Source: Linnemannia hyalina
Lineage: Eukaryota; Mortierellomycota; Mortierellomycetes; Mortierellales; Mortierellaceae
Reading direction: 5' to 3'
Assembly (NCBI GenBank): GCA_019671135.1
Contig: JAHRHY010000009.1
Location: 2,232,001 to 2,296,000, forward strand
DNA: 64,000 nt
The stretch's first letter is position 1, and every line of letters begins with the position of its first letter. Below the pieces are notes generated by a model that was not told the DNA's origin, did no database searches, and saw nothing but the letters and a program-made list of their open reading frames with translations. Both the position numbers and the translations under genes were made by a program. Below, one piece after another: positions 22,401 to 31,003 of this stretch.

Positions 22401-23015
22401 ACCATTACGATCCCACGGGTAACCAAGGATAATGTCCCCGCCTCCGATCGCATTAAGGCATTCAAGGACCTTTATTCTGAGATGCGATTTAATATTCAGT
22501 CCGCTGTCGAATCCCACGCCCGCCATTTCGATACCAAGGCCATGGTCCAACCAGAGTTTGAGATCGGTGACAAGGTTTGGCTTGACTCTCGCCACCTTTG
22601 CACCACCCGCCCAGCTCGAAAACTGGATTATAAGCGACAAGGCCCTTTTTCCATCCTTGAGAAGGTGGGCACCCGATCCTACCGTTTGGACCTCCCCAAG
22701 ACGATGAAGATCCATCCTGTGTTCCACGTCAGCCTACTTGAGCGCTTCCGTCCTGACACTATTCCGGGCCGAACCCCAAAGCGCTTACCACCCTTGATTG
22801 TTGCTGGTGAAGAAGAGTATGAGGTCGAATCAATCCTCGACTCCAGGATACAGCGAGGCACTCTTCAATATCACATTCACTGGAAAGGATACCCTATTTC
22901 CGAGCGATCTTGGGTTCCCGCCACCTCGGTCGCCAACTCGCCCAAGCTTGTATTACAGTTCCACCAACGTCATCCCAATAAGCCCGGTCCTTTGCTTCGC
23001 GGAGCTCAGTCCTAG
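19452..23015 (+). CDS. Pol polyprotein of Gypsy A (PR-RT-RH-IN-chromodomain)
   Basis: 1187 aa from the first Met, which lies directly at the protease motif MIDSGATISF; the frame is open further upstream to about 19317, so in life it is probably made by -1 frameshifting from gag. Order: retropepsin (DSG at 3-5), reverse transcriptase (KDGSLRLCVDYRGLNK, catalytic YLDD at ~394), RNase H (EADASDYALGAV ~543, TDHRNLEY), integrase zinc domain (HDSLTAGHFG..CDVCQ from ~761), catalytic core (VDFIT ~832, SDRGITFTS ~890, TDGQTERVN ~926) and a C-terminal chromodomain (EEYEVESILDSR..HWKGYP..SWVP from ~1121). The catalytic residues I can identify are all present, so this pol looks functional. Confidence 0.93.
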   Translation: MIDSGATISFIHQNLAKQYDLPLAQHRLAISLADGSVQTSQHATRLVMQSSSDHFELQSFQLIALGNYSMILGMDWLKNHNPSIDWINRTVTISCTPHHNFSALPPLARSTMPAIITNFDNQSRSSMPPPAPTRKVTPTKITSNPTKSPAHPRNPSLMNISIISNASFHQILKQKQGVGYMMDVSQIQELSTATIDDELEQPDIQLPDKYAEYSQVFSKMQADRLPPHRPYDHTIPIVEGATVPFGPVYNLSQTELKALHEYIKENLAKAFIRRSESPAGAPILFVKKKDGSLRLCVDYRGLNKVTTPNRCPLPLISETFDQLGKAKYFTKLDMRSAYNLLRIAKGDEWKTAFRCRYGHFEYQVMPFGLMNAPGTFQAFVNDVLRDYLDDFVVVYLDDILIYSDTLEEHTEHVKRVLKKMEAAGICLKLEKCAFDQQEVSFLGFIISTKGISMDPSKVSAIQEWSTPKSAFDIQVFLGLANFYRRFVKNYSKIATPLTALLKKNAKFIWSKSAQSAFDELKLRLMSGPILRHFDPTKACVIEADASDYALGAVCSQYDDAGLLHPVAFYSRKLLPAEMNYQIYDKELLAIICAFKHWRHYLEFSTSTTEVLTDHRNLEYFTTTRHLSRRQVRWSEVLSDFNFVIKYRPGSQNAAADSLSRRDKPKEGGTTPLDKTAMTLLPPIQFLNNLQALPLLPEKQAIQDRIRALLPDDSTFGPILTLPSNNQDPNNPYSMQDGLLLHEGLVCVPDDPDLKRMILEECHDSLTAGHFGITKTFDLVSRTFTWPGMRKYIKDYVGGCDVCQCSKSSNHKPYGLLQPLPIADRPWASISVDFITQLPESNGYTAICVFVDRFTKMAHFVPTSDDIDAEGTVQLFFERVFSAHGLPEDIVSDRGITFTSKFTQSIFKALHIEQNLSTAFHPRTDGQTERVNSVLEQYLRCYIDYQQSNWSTLLPIAEFAYNNTIHASTKTTPFFANFGYHPKFTITIPRVTKDNVPASDRIKAFKDLYSEMRFNIQSAVESHARHFDTKAMVQPEFEIGDKVWLDSRHLCTTRPARKLDYKRQGPFSILEKVGTRSYRLDLPKTMKIHPVFHVSLLERFRPDTIPGRTPKRLPPLIVAGEEEYEVESILDSRIQRGTLQYHIHWKGYPISERSWVPATSVANSPKLVLQFHQRHPNKPGPLLRGAQS

Positions 23016-23025
23016 AAGGGGAAGT

Positions 23026-23353
23026 TGTCGCGTCGTTCCCTATGATCGGTCGACCCTTGGCACGATCGGTCGACCCTTGGCACGATCGGTCGACCCTTGG
23101 CACGATCAGTTGATCCTTGGGCGCAGTTGAATGAGCCCAAGACAATTAATTAGCATTGCTCACAATCACATATATATATCCCATAGTACCCCAAATAGTT
23201 TGATCCTTACCTAGTAACTTGAATAATACTTTGTCTACACCTTGAAAACCCATATCTGACTCCCTATTCCCTTTGTTCTCTTCCTCCACCTCTCTTCCTG
23301 ATCCTGCCTAAGAAAAGGTCAACTCTGCCTTGTTCTAGTCTAGATTCTCGACA
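23026..23353 (+). repeat. Right LTR of Gypsy A (328 bp)
   Basis: Same sequence as the left LTR except for three instead of two copies of the 20 bp unit, which accounts for the length difference. Target duplication GATGA follows. Confidence 0.9.
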
Positions 23354-24404
23354 GATGACGTCACAATTACCACCCATCACTCGCGCAGAACTAGGCAAAC
23401 TATTTTATGATCACAAGACCGATGTCACCAACACAGTGAGTGCCATCTTCCAATCAACTACACCTCACTCCAGCAATAGCTCCCCTTTGAGGCCAAAAGT
23501 AGCACCCCCCGTAGTCTTCTCCGGCAAGTGTGAAGATTGGAAAGGGTTTCAGGCTCAGCTGGAACTCTTCTTTATTGCAAACGAGACCCTCTATCCGAAC
23601 GACCACGACCGCATTGTGCTGGCTATCTCGCGCCTCGGTGATACTGCAGCGTTCAAGTATATGCAGAGATACGTTCCGTCCTTTAAGTTGCCTGTCGAGG
23701 AGAGACCTGCATGTATTTCTAACCTGGATCAGTTCTTTGCTCTTATGAGTAAGAACTTTGGAGTCTCCAATGCTCACGTCCTAGCAGAAACCTAACTCCG
23801 TCAACTTAGACAGCGCGGTTCTGCCATTGACTATACAAACCGTTTCGTCAACCTTGCAGCGGATACAGCATGGAATGATAGCGCGATGATTTCACAGTTC
23901 CGCCTCGGCCTGAAGGAGTCTGTTCAAGAAGCCATGGCAAACTACCCCGAGCCACCTACCTTTGCCGAGTTTTCACAATTGGCTATCGACATCGACAACC
24001 GACAGTGGGGCTATGCAGTGACCCGTTCCGGCAACAACTCTTCCAGCACTCCGTCCCGCTCCACCACTGCCCACACTTCTACTACCACTCAAGCCTCATC
24101 CACCCCAGCTACCGCGTCCACCCCTGCTACCTCAGCTCCCGCGACCACTTCGATGGACATGGATCTCTCGCATGCTCGCCATGGTCCTTTGCCACCGTCT
24201 GAGCGTCTTCCTCGTCAAAAGGAAGGACTGTGCACCTACTGTGGTTCAGCAGATCATTGGCTTGACGACTGCCCCAAGAAACCTGCAAAGCCCTCGTTCA
24301 AGAACGCCCCAAAGGCAACAGCCTCGATCTCTGCCCTTCAGCCTACACAGACTAGCGACCAGCCCGATGCAATCTCTTTCCAATTGGAAAAAGATTCAGC
24401 CTAG

Positions 24405-24886
24405 ACAGTAAAGTTGGAGTGCGTCTGGGCGAGCTGTATAACAAATCTCCAAACGATCCTCTGCTATCCCCTATCACTATTCCAATCACTCTTCACTTCC
24501 AAAACTCCTCACTACCAGTCCATACAATGATCGACTCAGGAGCAACCATCTCATTCATTCATCAAAATCTAGCACAACAGCACAATCTTCCACTAGCACA
24601 ACACTTATTACAAATCTCTCTTGCCAATGGTTCAACACATACCTCTCATCACGCCACCACATTGGTTATGCAATCCCACTCACAACACTTTTCCACACAC
24701 ACCTTTCAACTCATTGCACTTGGCAATTATGCCATCATTCTTGGCATGGACTGGCTCCGCTCACTCAACCCATATATCGACTGGGAGAAACGAACCATTA
24801 CTATGCCATGCCTCCATCAGCACACACTCAACAAGCTTTCCCCCCTTGCACAATCAACAATGCCTCGATCCATCCCTGCCTTCCAG
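24405..24886 (+). pseudogene. Protease part of Gypsy B pol, truncated
   Basis: The pol frame overlaps the end of gag and reads through the retropepsin motif MIDSGATISFIH near 24528 and ILGMDWLRSLNPYIDW near 24740. It ends abruptly at 24886, where the LTR of Gypsy C begins. The rest of pol is not found beyond Gypsy C. Confidence 0.75.
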
Positions 24887-25126
24887 TGTCACAGTATCAT
24901 AATCTGTTGTGACCCTAGATCATTAGCGTCATCTAACCACTGTCTCATCTAACCACATTATCACCTAATTACATCCCCATCTAACCACATCACCACCTCA
25001 CCACATCACCACCATCCTGGAGCCCATAGCCTAGCACACATAAATACCCTGGCTCCCCTGTACAATAAACACCATCCGTTTCTGCCTCCTGCTCTTGTCT
25101 ATCACCCTTCTTCTGTTGCTATTACA
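24887..25126 (+). repeat. Left LTR of Gypsy C (240 bp)
   Basis: Contains repeated CATCTAACCACAT and CACCACATCACCACC units and an ATAAATACC TATA-like box at about 25040. It differs from the right LTR at only a handful of positions. Confidence 0.9.
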
Positions 25127-26013
25127 TGGTAGCAAAAGTAACTTCGATCCATACCCCTCTGCCCTGATCTGTCAAATTTTCTGTTCCTGCTCCAGCTCCG
25201 TTCCTGTCTACCCATATTTTATTTTCTCTTTCCACACGTACAGCTCTCTCCTCCTTTTACCATATCCCTACTATCCTTTTTTATTTTCTTACTTTTCTGC
25301 ACCCTTCCGGCTCTTATGTCTGCTACCGACGAAATTCGCCAGCTCGCCTCTGGCCTTACTGACGAGGCCAGGACCAGGATTGAAACCCTCCTTGCAAGCC
25401 TTACTCCCCTACCTCCTGCTCCAACCCAACTCGAACAAGAGGCTGCCTGCCGCGATGTTGCCCGCACCCTCCATAAAATCCTTAAGCCTCAGACCCCCTC
25501 TCCTTACGCTGGCGCGATCGACGCCGATGCCTGTCATAACTTCATCGACAATCAAGAGGAGTATTATGAGGTCGTCAACCTTGCATCCGCTGAATGGGTC
25601 CAGTATACGGCCCTTAACCTCACTGACGATGCGAAATCGTGGTGGAGATCAAGCGGCCTTACCATTCGCAGCTCCTGGGACGACTTCAAACAAGCCTTCC
25701 TCAACTTTCACACCCCGCCCAATGCCGCCGTCGCTGCTCTTTCGGCTCTTGAGTCTTTACGACAAGGCAAGCGTACAGTCGCCGCCTACACCCACGAATT
25801 CCGCCGCCTTCGCCGTCGAGTTCCCTCCCTTGACAATACTACCGCCTTGCACTGGTACAAAAAAGGCCTCGAAAAAGAAACCAGCAAGGAGGTTATGCTT
25901 CGCCAGCCGGAGACCTTGGATATTGCCATTACTCAAGCCACTCTGGTTCACTCCATCCTCTACCCTGACGGGCCCACTGGTCCCAAGCCCATTGTTCAAC
26001 AATCCAGCGATAT

Positions 26014-26509
26014 GGAGGCCTTTCAAGTCCAAATTATCATATGGTGTTTGTTACATCTCTGCAGATCTTGACGATATCCACCGCGTCCATTAGAGGAGAG
26101 TGTATGTATGATACCAAGCATATAAGACAACCATTGTAACATTTTTTGTTTAACTATCCTACTAAACACCAACCTATTCTCCAAACAACAAAGTCTTCTT
26201 ATTTTTCGCTCACCAATATCTTGAATGTGTTCATCTACTATTAAACTGTACCCATCACTGCAAGATTCGCCTGAGTAGTTCTTGTATGTGATCATCTAAA
26301 GCACTTGCACTCTCAACTGTATCTTTGTCGTGAAATACAGGGGAGAGATTACATTTTAAAAAAAAATTGTGCTATCTGTTGCTATTTTATCCTATGTTCT
26401 GTTGCCGACTGTGAAGAGATATATCAGCTATGGAAGTCAACACTCCGTTCCTTGGGCTTTGGATATTTTTTATATGCTTTTTTATATCCTCTGCACATGA
26501 AGGGGCCGC
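26014..26509 (+). repeat. Left direct terminal repeat of E1 (496 bp)
   Basis: It appears identical to the right repeat at 31004-31499 by eye; the two conceptual translations of either strand are the same residue for residue. It holds an AT-rich palindrome-like end (GGATATTTTTTATATGC..TTATATCC). A ~90-codon open frame on the minus strand is conserved in most copies but is probably fortuitous. Confidence 0.9.
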
Positions 26510-26680
26510 TACCGAAAAAAAATATAAACGTATATTTGTATTCTCAACTATGTGCTTGCTGTGAGATACAGTTGATAGATACCATCCTACATGCTCTTGT
26601 GTATGCAGTAAAGTATGAGCATTTTTAAAAAATTGTTATTGTTGGTCAACGTCATGACAATCCAATACATAAATATTATT

Positions 26681-27937
26681 ATGGCTCTAACAAAACATTT
26701 CAAACAACTGCTTGATGACCATTGGACTTTCCTTGACGCTGGATGGCCAACAGTTACACCACGTAATAACCATCGTACTGTAAGCAAGGAAATTGGGTTT
26801 ATGCCACAAATAAAAGAGACTCTGAATCGACGCCTTGGACCTATTCCAGTGTACTTCTTTCTTGTTGATATCTGGCCAAAAGTCAAGTATCCTGGGCCAT
26901 ACAAAGAAGTGGAGAAAGGTCTTTTAATGCTCTATCATCTTGTCAAAGGACTGTCTATGGAAGCAATGGAACCACACATGCCAAAAAGTAGTTTTCATGC
27001 AATGCACTCTGTGTTTTATAAGAAAGAATATACTTTGCACAATAAGTACATCACCAACTGTATTGCAACAATGTTCTCCACAATTAAAATACGCCTATTG
27101 TCTGCAAAGGAAAAGAATCCTGTATTATTTAAGCATGTCACATTGCATCTTGATGGTCATGATACAAGAGCAACATACAAAGGTGAGAGCAGTGCTGATA
27201 TGTATTCTTACAAGCTGAAAAAGTCAGGATTACGCACACAGGTAGCAATGGATTGTAATGGCATGGCTTTATTTGTCTCCAAATCTGCATCTTGCAAGAA
27301 CAATGCTGATGGAACAATGCTGCTGACGATGAAGTTGGACAAGAGAGTGCATGAGATGGATTGCATAGCTCTCGATGGAGGGTATCCACAGTTCTTAAGG
27401 AGGCTTGTAGATGAGTCTGATACTCTTAGATTCCAAAATTTCGCTCATCCATACCGTAAAAAGAAGAACAAGGAACTTACAGAGGAAGAAGCGTTATACA
27501 ATACCACCTTTGGTAGTTTCCGCTCGCAGATGGAATCTCTGTTTGCAGACCTTGGTTCCACATTTGAGAAACACAACAACCGTACTCCTGTGTTGGTGGA
27601 TAAGAAACAAACATATAATTTGCAGTTGAAGTTATCTTTGTTACTCTTAAACATGAAAAAGATGGTTGCTTTGTTAAAGATTCCTGCAGAACCAATTCAT
27701 ACAGCTTGGCTTCGCGAAGGATTCGAGTATCCGACAACAGAGAACGACGTTGAGCAACCAATGGGATATGTTGATGTTGGTGCGCTAGTGGAGGATGGAA
27801 ATACAATGGCACAACTCCAGAACAAATTTCTTGGTATTAATCTTCATGGTGATGTTGATGAGGACCAGTACTCTGATGAGGACACACCAATGGATCCACC
27901 AGTAATACTGCAACCCGGCCTTTCCATTGCGCTTTGA
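26681..27937 (+). CDS. DDE_Tnp_4-like transposase of E1
   Basis: 418 aa from the ATG at 26681, which follows an AT-rich leader and is shared with E3; the frame is open up to 26615. Residues 1-145 are helical and basic without a recognisable zinc finger. The catalytic core has the pattern of PIF/Harbinger-type DDE_Tnp_4 enzymes: TLHLDGHDTRATY (D158), YSYKLKKSGLRTQVAMDCNG, SCKNNADGTML, IALDGGYPQF (D232), HPYRKKK, then FGSFRSQMESLFADLG (E285). The acidic tail ends earlier than in E3 because of a nearby stop. All three acidic residues are present, so the protein could be active. The 3 bp target duplications of the element fit this enzyme class. It probably cuts at the element ends in the nucleus; this is inferred from family and context. 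Confidence 0.8.
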   Translation: MALTKHFKQLLDDHWTFLDAGWPTVTPRNNHRTVSKEIGFMPQIKETLNRRLGPIPVYFFLVDIWPKVKYPGPYKEVEKGLLMLYHLVKGLSMEAMEPHMPKSSFHAMHSVFYKKEYTLHNKYITNCIATMFSTIKIRLLSAKEKNPVLFKHVTLHLDGHDTRATYKGESSADMYSYKLKKSGLRTQVAMDCNGMALFVSKSASCKNNADGTMLLTMKLDKRVHEMDCIALDGGYPQFLRRLVDESDTLRFQNFAHPYRKKKNKELTEEEALYNTTFGSFRSQMESLFADLGSTFEKHNNRTPVLVDKKQTYNLQLKLSLLLLNMKKMVALLKIPAEPIHTAWLREGFEYPTTENDVEQPMGYVDVGALVEDGNTMAQLQNKFLGINLHGDVDEDQYSDEDTPMDPPVILQPGLSIAL

Positions 27938-28657
27938 GGTACGTAGTACGAAGCGACAAATGGATGTTAATGGTAATTTGTAGACTTATTGCAGGTTTTT
28001 AAAAGAATAGACATACATAGCCTATTTAGTCAGCGTTGAGATACGGTATTAACTGCCTAGACGCTAATATGCACCGGTATCTATTATTAAAAGTCATGGT
28101 ATTATTGTAGTAGATCGGATGCTATTCTATGCTATTCTACAACATTCCTTTTTATTTAACAAAGAGGATAAACACATGTACAAACCTACGTCATAAAAGA
28201 ATACATAAACACATGTACAAACCTACGTCATAAAAGAATACTACATTCTTAACCATTTTTAAACCCCGTCTTTAACGCCAAGCAGTCTTAATAAGCAAGA
28301 TCTACGTCATACGAGGAACACTACGTTATTAACCACTTAGATGCCTTTTTAAAACTCTTTTGTTACTAAGCGCCAAGCAGTGTTAATAAGCAAGCGCTAT
28401 TAATATCCAATGTGGCAGTGTCCCATGAATTAGTATAAATAAAGGACTCCACTTCCCTCTTGCTTAATCTTTATCTTATCTAGTAACCAACCAACCATTA
28501 TCCATATCTATACAACCATCCATACCTATACAACCATCTTTTATTGCAATTCTTTATATCAGTGTACTAAGCAGCTGCAATCTACCACACATAAACTGAA
28601 AAGTCATTCACACCCACCATACCACAAGTACAATCTATATCGTTCATATCCAAAAAC
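27938..28657 (+). promoter_or_regulatory. Promoter region of the E1 repeat-protein gene
   Basis: 720 bp between the two genes, conserved almost base for base in E2 and E3. It holds two tandem 37 bp units (TACGTCA at 28187 and 28224), a third TACGTCA at 28303, a pair of CGCCAAGCAGT-(C/G)-TTAATAAGCAAG units around 28277 and 28360, a TATAAATA box at 28434-28441, and short CATCCATA/CTATACAACCATC repeats near 28500-28540. TACGTCA is the half-site type bound by CREB/ATF-like bZIP factors; that they act here is inference. The distance from the TATA box to the ATG is about 220 bp, so a long leader is expected. Confidence 0.6.
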
Positions 28658-30880
28658 ATGCAGTACGTTCAGCTTACAATCGAGCTCATCACCAAGGCCT
28701 TCGAGACATTTTCTTCTAAGAAGGGAGTGGAGTTTACCAAGAAAGATGCAAATAAGATCTTTAAGGCGCTTGATGGGGATAAGGAAGTGGAGAGATACTA
28801 CTTTTGTGGAGCAAAGTGCGTCAAGTCCAAGCGTAAATGCATGAAGGAAGTTGACGATGAAGGCATGCATTGTTATGTCCACGATCCTGCGCGCAAGTGT
28901 CAAGGCACAACCATTAAGGGCGCTAATTGTGGTAGTGTAGCCAAAATTGGTCAAACATACTGTGGGCGTCATCAAGATCAAGATAGAGGTCATATAAAAC
29001 GTGGTAACAAGAATGCACCTGTCGTTACGCGTCCCAAGTCTTCCAAGGCTTTAAAGAAGACACATACTTCTAAGTTTGTATCATCTGATGACGATATGAC
29101 TTCCGAGGATGAAGAGCCGTCCGACGATGATGATGAAGAAGATAAAATTGCCGTCTCCTTTCCGTTGAGTCCAAAGGTAGTTGACATAACGTCCAAGAAA
29201 AATGTACCACTCGCTAATACAGGCATATGGATGCGTTATGCAACTAATCCAGCTTTTCTGTATGCAAAAAACTATACTGTAAATGGCAAGTACATTATTA
29301 AGCTGAAGGAAAAGGATCTCTACGTTGTATTGTGTCCACCTGAGCTCATGGGGAAAAATCTTCCTGTACCGGAATTATCTGACAAAGAGGTACGTATATT
29401 GCAAAAGATGGGACTCCAAGAGGCAACTCCTGCAGATGTAGAAAAAATAGAAGAGTCTTCTGCTGATGAGAATTCTGACGATGATACAGATGATGGTGAT
29501 ACGTCTGATGATGGTGATACGTCTGATGATGCTGGCTCTGACGATGATTCCCCTGATGATAAAGACTCTGATGATGGCAAGTCCAATAACAGACCTAATG
29601 TAGAATCTGGAGATGATACCTCTAAGGATAACCCTGATGAAAAACTATCTCATAAAAAGTCATCTAAGGATGATAAGAAGAAGACTCTTCGAAAGAAAAG
29701 GCCTTCAAAGATGCCCAAAAATGCAGAGCCATCTTCTAATGTAGACGTTTCTAAGGATGGAAAAGATGAACATACATTTGCACTGGCCACAACGGTGCAT
29801 AACATTAGATCAGAGAAAGACATAGCACGTGCGAAGGACAGAGGATGGATGATTCATCCTAATAACGACATGCTTGAGTATGCAACTAAGTTTACGATGA
29901 ATGGCAAGTACATTGTCAGGCTATCTGGAAAGAATACATACGTTGGCCTGTTTACGCTTGATGCTCTGCGCGGTGTCGGTGATGTTCCAGAGTTGGATAT
30001 CTTGGAACGCTCCATGCTTAGCAAGATGAAACTTCAACCATTGTCTGATGAAGAGAGAAAGACGCTTTTCAACGAGGAGATCGAAGTAGAAGAAGAAGTA
30101 CCAGTAGAAGGACCAACAGATAAATCCAAGGTGATATGGAAAAAACTTAACAAGTACTTGGAATATTCCGAGAATGTACTTGTAAATGGAATGCACATTC
30201 TCAAGATGCGCAAAAAAGACACTGTAATCGGCTTGATGACTGATGACCATATTGCTGCAGAGAATGTAGAGTGTCATTCTCTTAGCCAGAAGGAAAAAGA
30301 GAAGTTGTTTGCTATGGGATTTAAACCGCATGAGCATAAGCAAAGCTTGCCACAGAAAGATGAGAGCACATGTGAGGATGATAAAGATGCTGAGGGCGAT
30401 AAAGATGCTGAGGATGACAAAGATGCGGTGGGTGATAAAGATGCTGAAGATGACAAAGATGCTGAGGGTGATAACGATGCTGAGGATGACAAAGATGCTG
30501 AGGGTGATAACGATGCTGAAGATGATAAAGATGCTGAGGATGATAAAGATGCTGAGGATGTTATGTGGAAAAGGTACCCTAAAGATAAAAGCTCCTCGGG
30601 TATAATCGTCATAGATAAAGACGAAATTAAATGGACAACATGTTCGTTTGACAAGAAGCATGAATATGCAACCAACTACCTTTTCGACGGATGTCATCTG
30701 CTCAAGAGGTACGAAGAGGACATTATTGTTGGACTGCTGTATAAGATACCTGCAAACGGTGACAGTAACTATAGTCGAGACAAATTTACCAACAACAAAC
30801 AAAAGCAGAAGTTAATTGCCATGGGGTTCACGATCGAGGAATTGCCTAAATTGTACTCTCCAGATGTAAAGTTTTGGTAG
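28658..30880 (+). CDS. Four-module repeat protein with Cys/His knuckles (E1)
   Basis: 740 aa, function unknown. Residues 1-45 look like a short helical domain (ITKAFETFSS..FTKKDANKIFKAL). Residues 50-105 hold two Cys/His knuckles ending HCYVH (C61, C72, H75) and YCGRH (C81, C91, C102, H105); the second has the C-x9-C-x10-YC-x2-H pattern. Basic and acidic linkers follow, with an SDDDDEED patch. Four copies of a ~60 aa module lie at about 190-255, 398-465, 500-560 and 650-735, each with (E/L)YA(T/K)-x-(F/Y)-x-(V/M)NG-(K/M)-(Y/H)-I-(I/V/L)-(K/R)-L followed by a strand ending V(G/V)L and a closing (K/R)MG(L/F) helix. A long DDKDAE acidic repeat precedes module four. From memory, short YC-x2-H knuckles of this style are common in giant-virus proteins; origin from one is speculation. 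It is always paired with the DDE gene. Confidence 0.75.
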   Translation: MQYVQLTIELITKAFETFSSKKGVEFTKKDANKIFKALDGDKEVERYYFCGAKCVKSKRKCMKEVDDEGMHCYVHDPARKCQGTTIKGANCGSVAKIGQTYCGRHQDQDRGHIKRGNKNAPVVTRPKSSKALKKTHTSKFVSSDDDMTSEDEEPSDDDDEEDKIAVSFPLSPKVVDITSKKNVPLANTGIWMRYATNPAFLYAKNYTVNGKYIIKLKEKDLYVVLCPPELMGKNLPVPELSDKEVRILQKMGLQEATPADVEKIEESSADENSDDDTDDGDTSDDGDTSDDAGSDDDSPDDKDSDDGKSNNRPNVESGDDTSKDNPDEKLSHKKSSKDDKKKTLRKKRPSKMPKNAEPSSNVDVSKDGKDEHTFALATTVHNIRSEKDIARAKDRGWMIHPNNDMLEYATKFTMNGKYIVRLSGKNTYVGLFTLDALRGVGDVPELDILERSMLSKMKLQPLSDEERKTLFNEEIEVEEEVPVEGPTDKSKVIWKKLNKYLEYSENVLVNGMHILKMRKKDTVIGLMTDDHIAAENVECHSLSQKEKEKLFAMGFKPHEHKQSLPQKDESTCEDDKDAEGDKDAEDDKDAVGDKDAEDDKDAEGDNDAEDDKDAEGDNDAEDDKDAEDDKDAEDVMWKRYPKDKSSSGIIVIDKDEIKWTTCSFDKKHEYATNYLFDGCHLLKRYEEDIIVGLLYKIPANGDSNYSRDKFTNNKQKQKLIAMGFTIEELPKLYSPDVKFW
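30385..30560 (+). repeat. Coding minisatellite (GATAAAGATGCTGAGGAT units)
   Basis: About ten imperfect 18 bp units encoding DDKDAE or GDKDAE within the repeat protein of E1; the same array occurs in E2 (48119-48293). Antisense open frames across it are artefacts of the repeat. Confidence 0.85.
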
Positions 30881-31003
30881 TTGTTGAGACAGATGAAGAG
30901 TAGATATTTTAAAAACTATCCAATTGTCAACAGTTGGCATTTGTGGTTGTATATATAGCATGAACTTTTTAAAAATGTAACATGTCTTCGACACTTCCAC
31001 CTA

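Larger units (their letters stand above)
17759..23353 (+). mobile_element. Ty3/Gypsy element A, full length with chromodomain
   Basis: Both LTRs (17759-18066 and 23026-23353) start TGTCG and end CGACA, and the element is flanked by the 5 bp duplication GATGA (17754-17758 and 23354-23358). It is inserted in gag of Gypsy B. A purine tract (AGAAGGGGAAG) stands before the right LTR. Gene order is gag, protease, reverse transcriptase, RNase H, integrase, chromodomain, as in Ty3/Gypsy chromoviruses. Gag is frameshifted while pol is open throughout, and the LTRs are nearly identical apart from one extra 20 bp unit on the right, so insertion was recent. Confidence 0.92.
17509..24404 (+). pseudogene. 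gag of Gypsy B (interrupted by Gypsy A)
   Basis: The N-terminal part runs from ATG 17509 to 17758 (a coiled-coil-like segment, RVATLEQ..LQAKVTKLEE). Gypsy A, with a GATGA duplication, then interrupts, and the frame resumes at 23359 and runs to 24404. The second part has the capsid-like region KCEDWKGFQAQLELFF, RLGDTAAFKYM and LGLKESVQEAM, and a nucleocapsid knuckle CTYCGSADHWLDDCP. Besides the insertion there is an in-frame stop at about 23795 where Gypsy A has a Gln codon (AESQLRALK). It is homologous to the gag of Gypsy A, so the two belong to sister lineages. Confidence 0.8.
17150..24886 (+). mobile_element. Ty3/Gypsy element B, split by Gypsy A and truncated by Gypsy C
   Basis: A probable short left LTR (17150-17291) begins TGTCACGATAG and ends CTTTCTTGACA. 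A leader follows with the A-rich run at 17367-17385, then gag, which is split at 17758 and resumes at 23359, and then protease up to 24886 where the LTR of Gypsy C begins. No reverse transcriptase, integrase or right LTR of B remains in the window. It is the oldest layer of this nest. The stretch behind the LTR (AAGTCAAACA) resembles that of Gypsy A (AGGTCAAACA) and may be the primer-binding site. Confidence 0.7.

Noticed and set aside
26023..26295. ~90-codon minus-strand frame conserved in E-family terminal repeats
   Set aside because: It is conserved only because the repeats themselves are similar; the solo copy at 4778 breaks it and there is no domain, start context or independent support.
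29921..30802. 293-codon open frame antisense to the repeat protein (also 47879-48760 in E2)
   Set aside because: It is rich in Ile, Ser and Leu, mirrors the GATAAAGATGCT repeat, and has no motif; the sense frame is longer and domain-structured.
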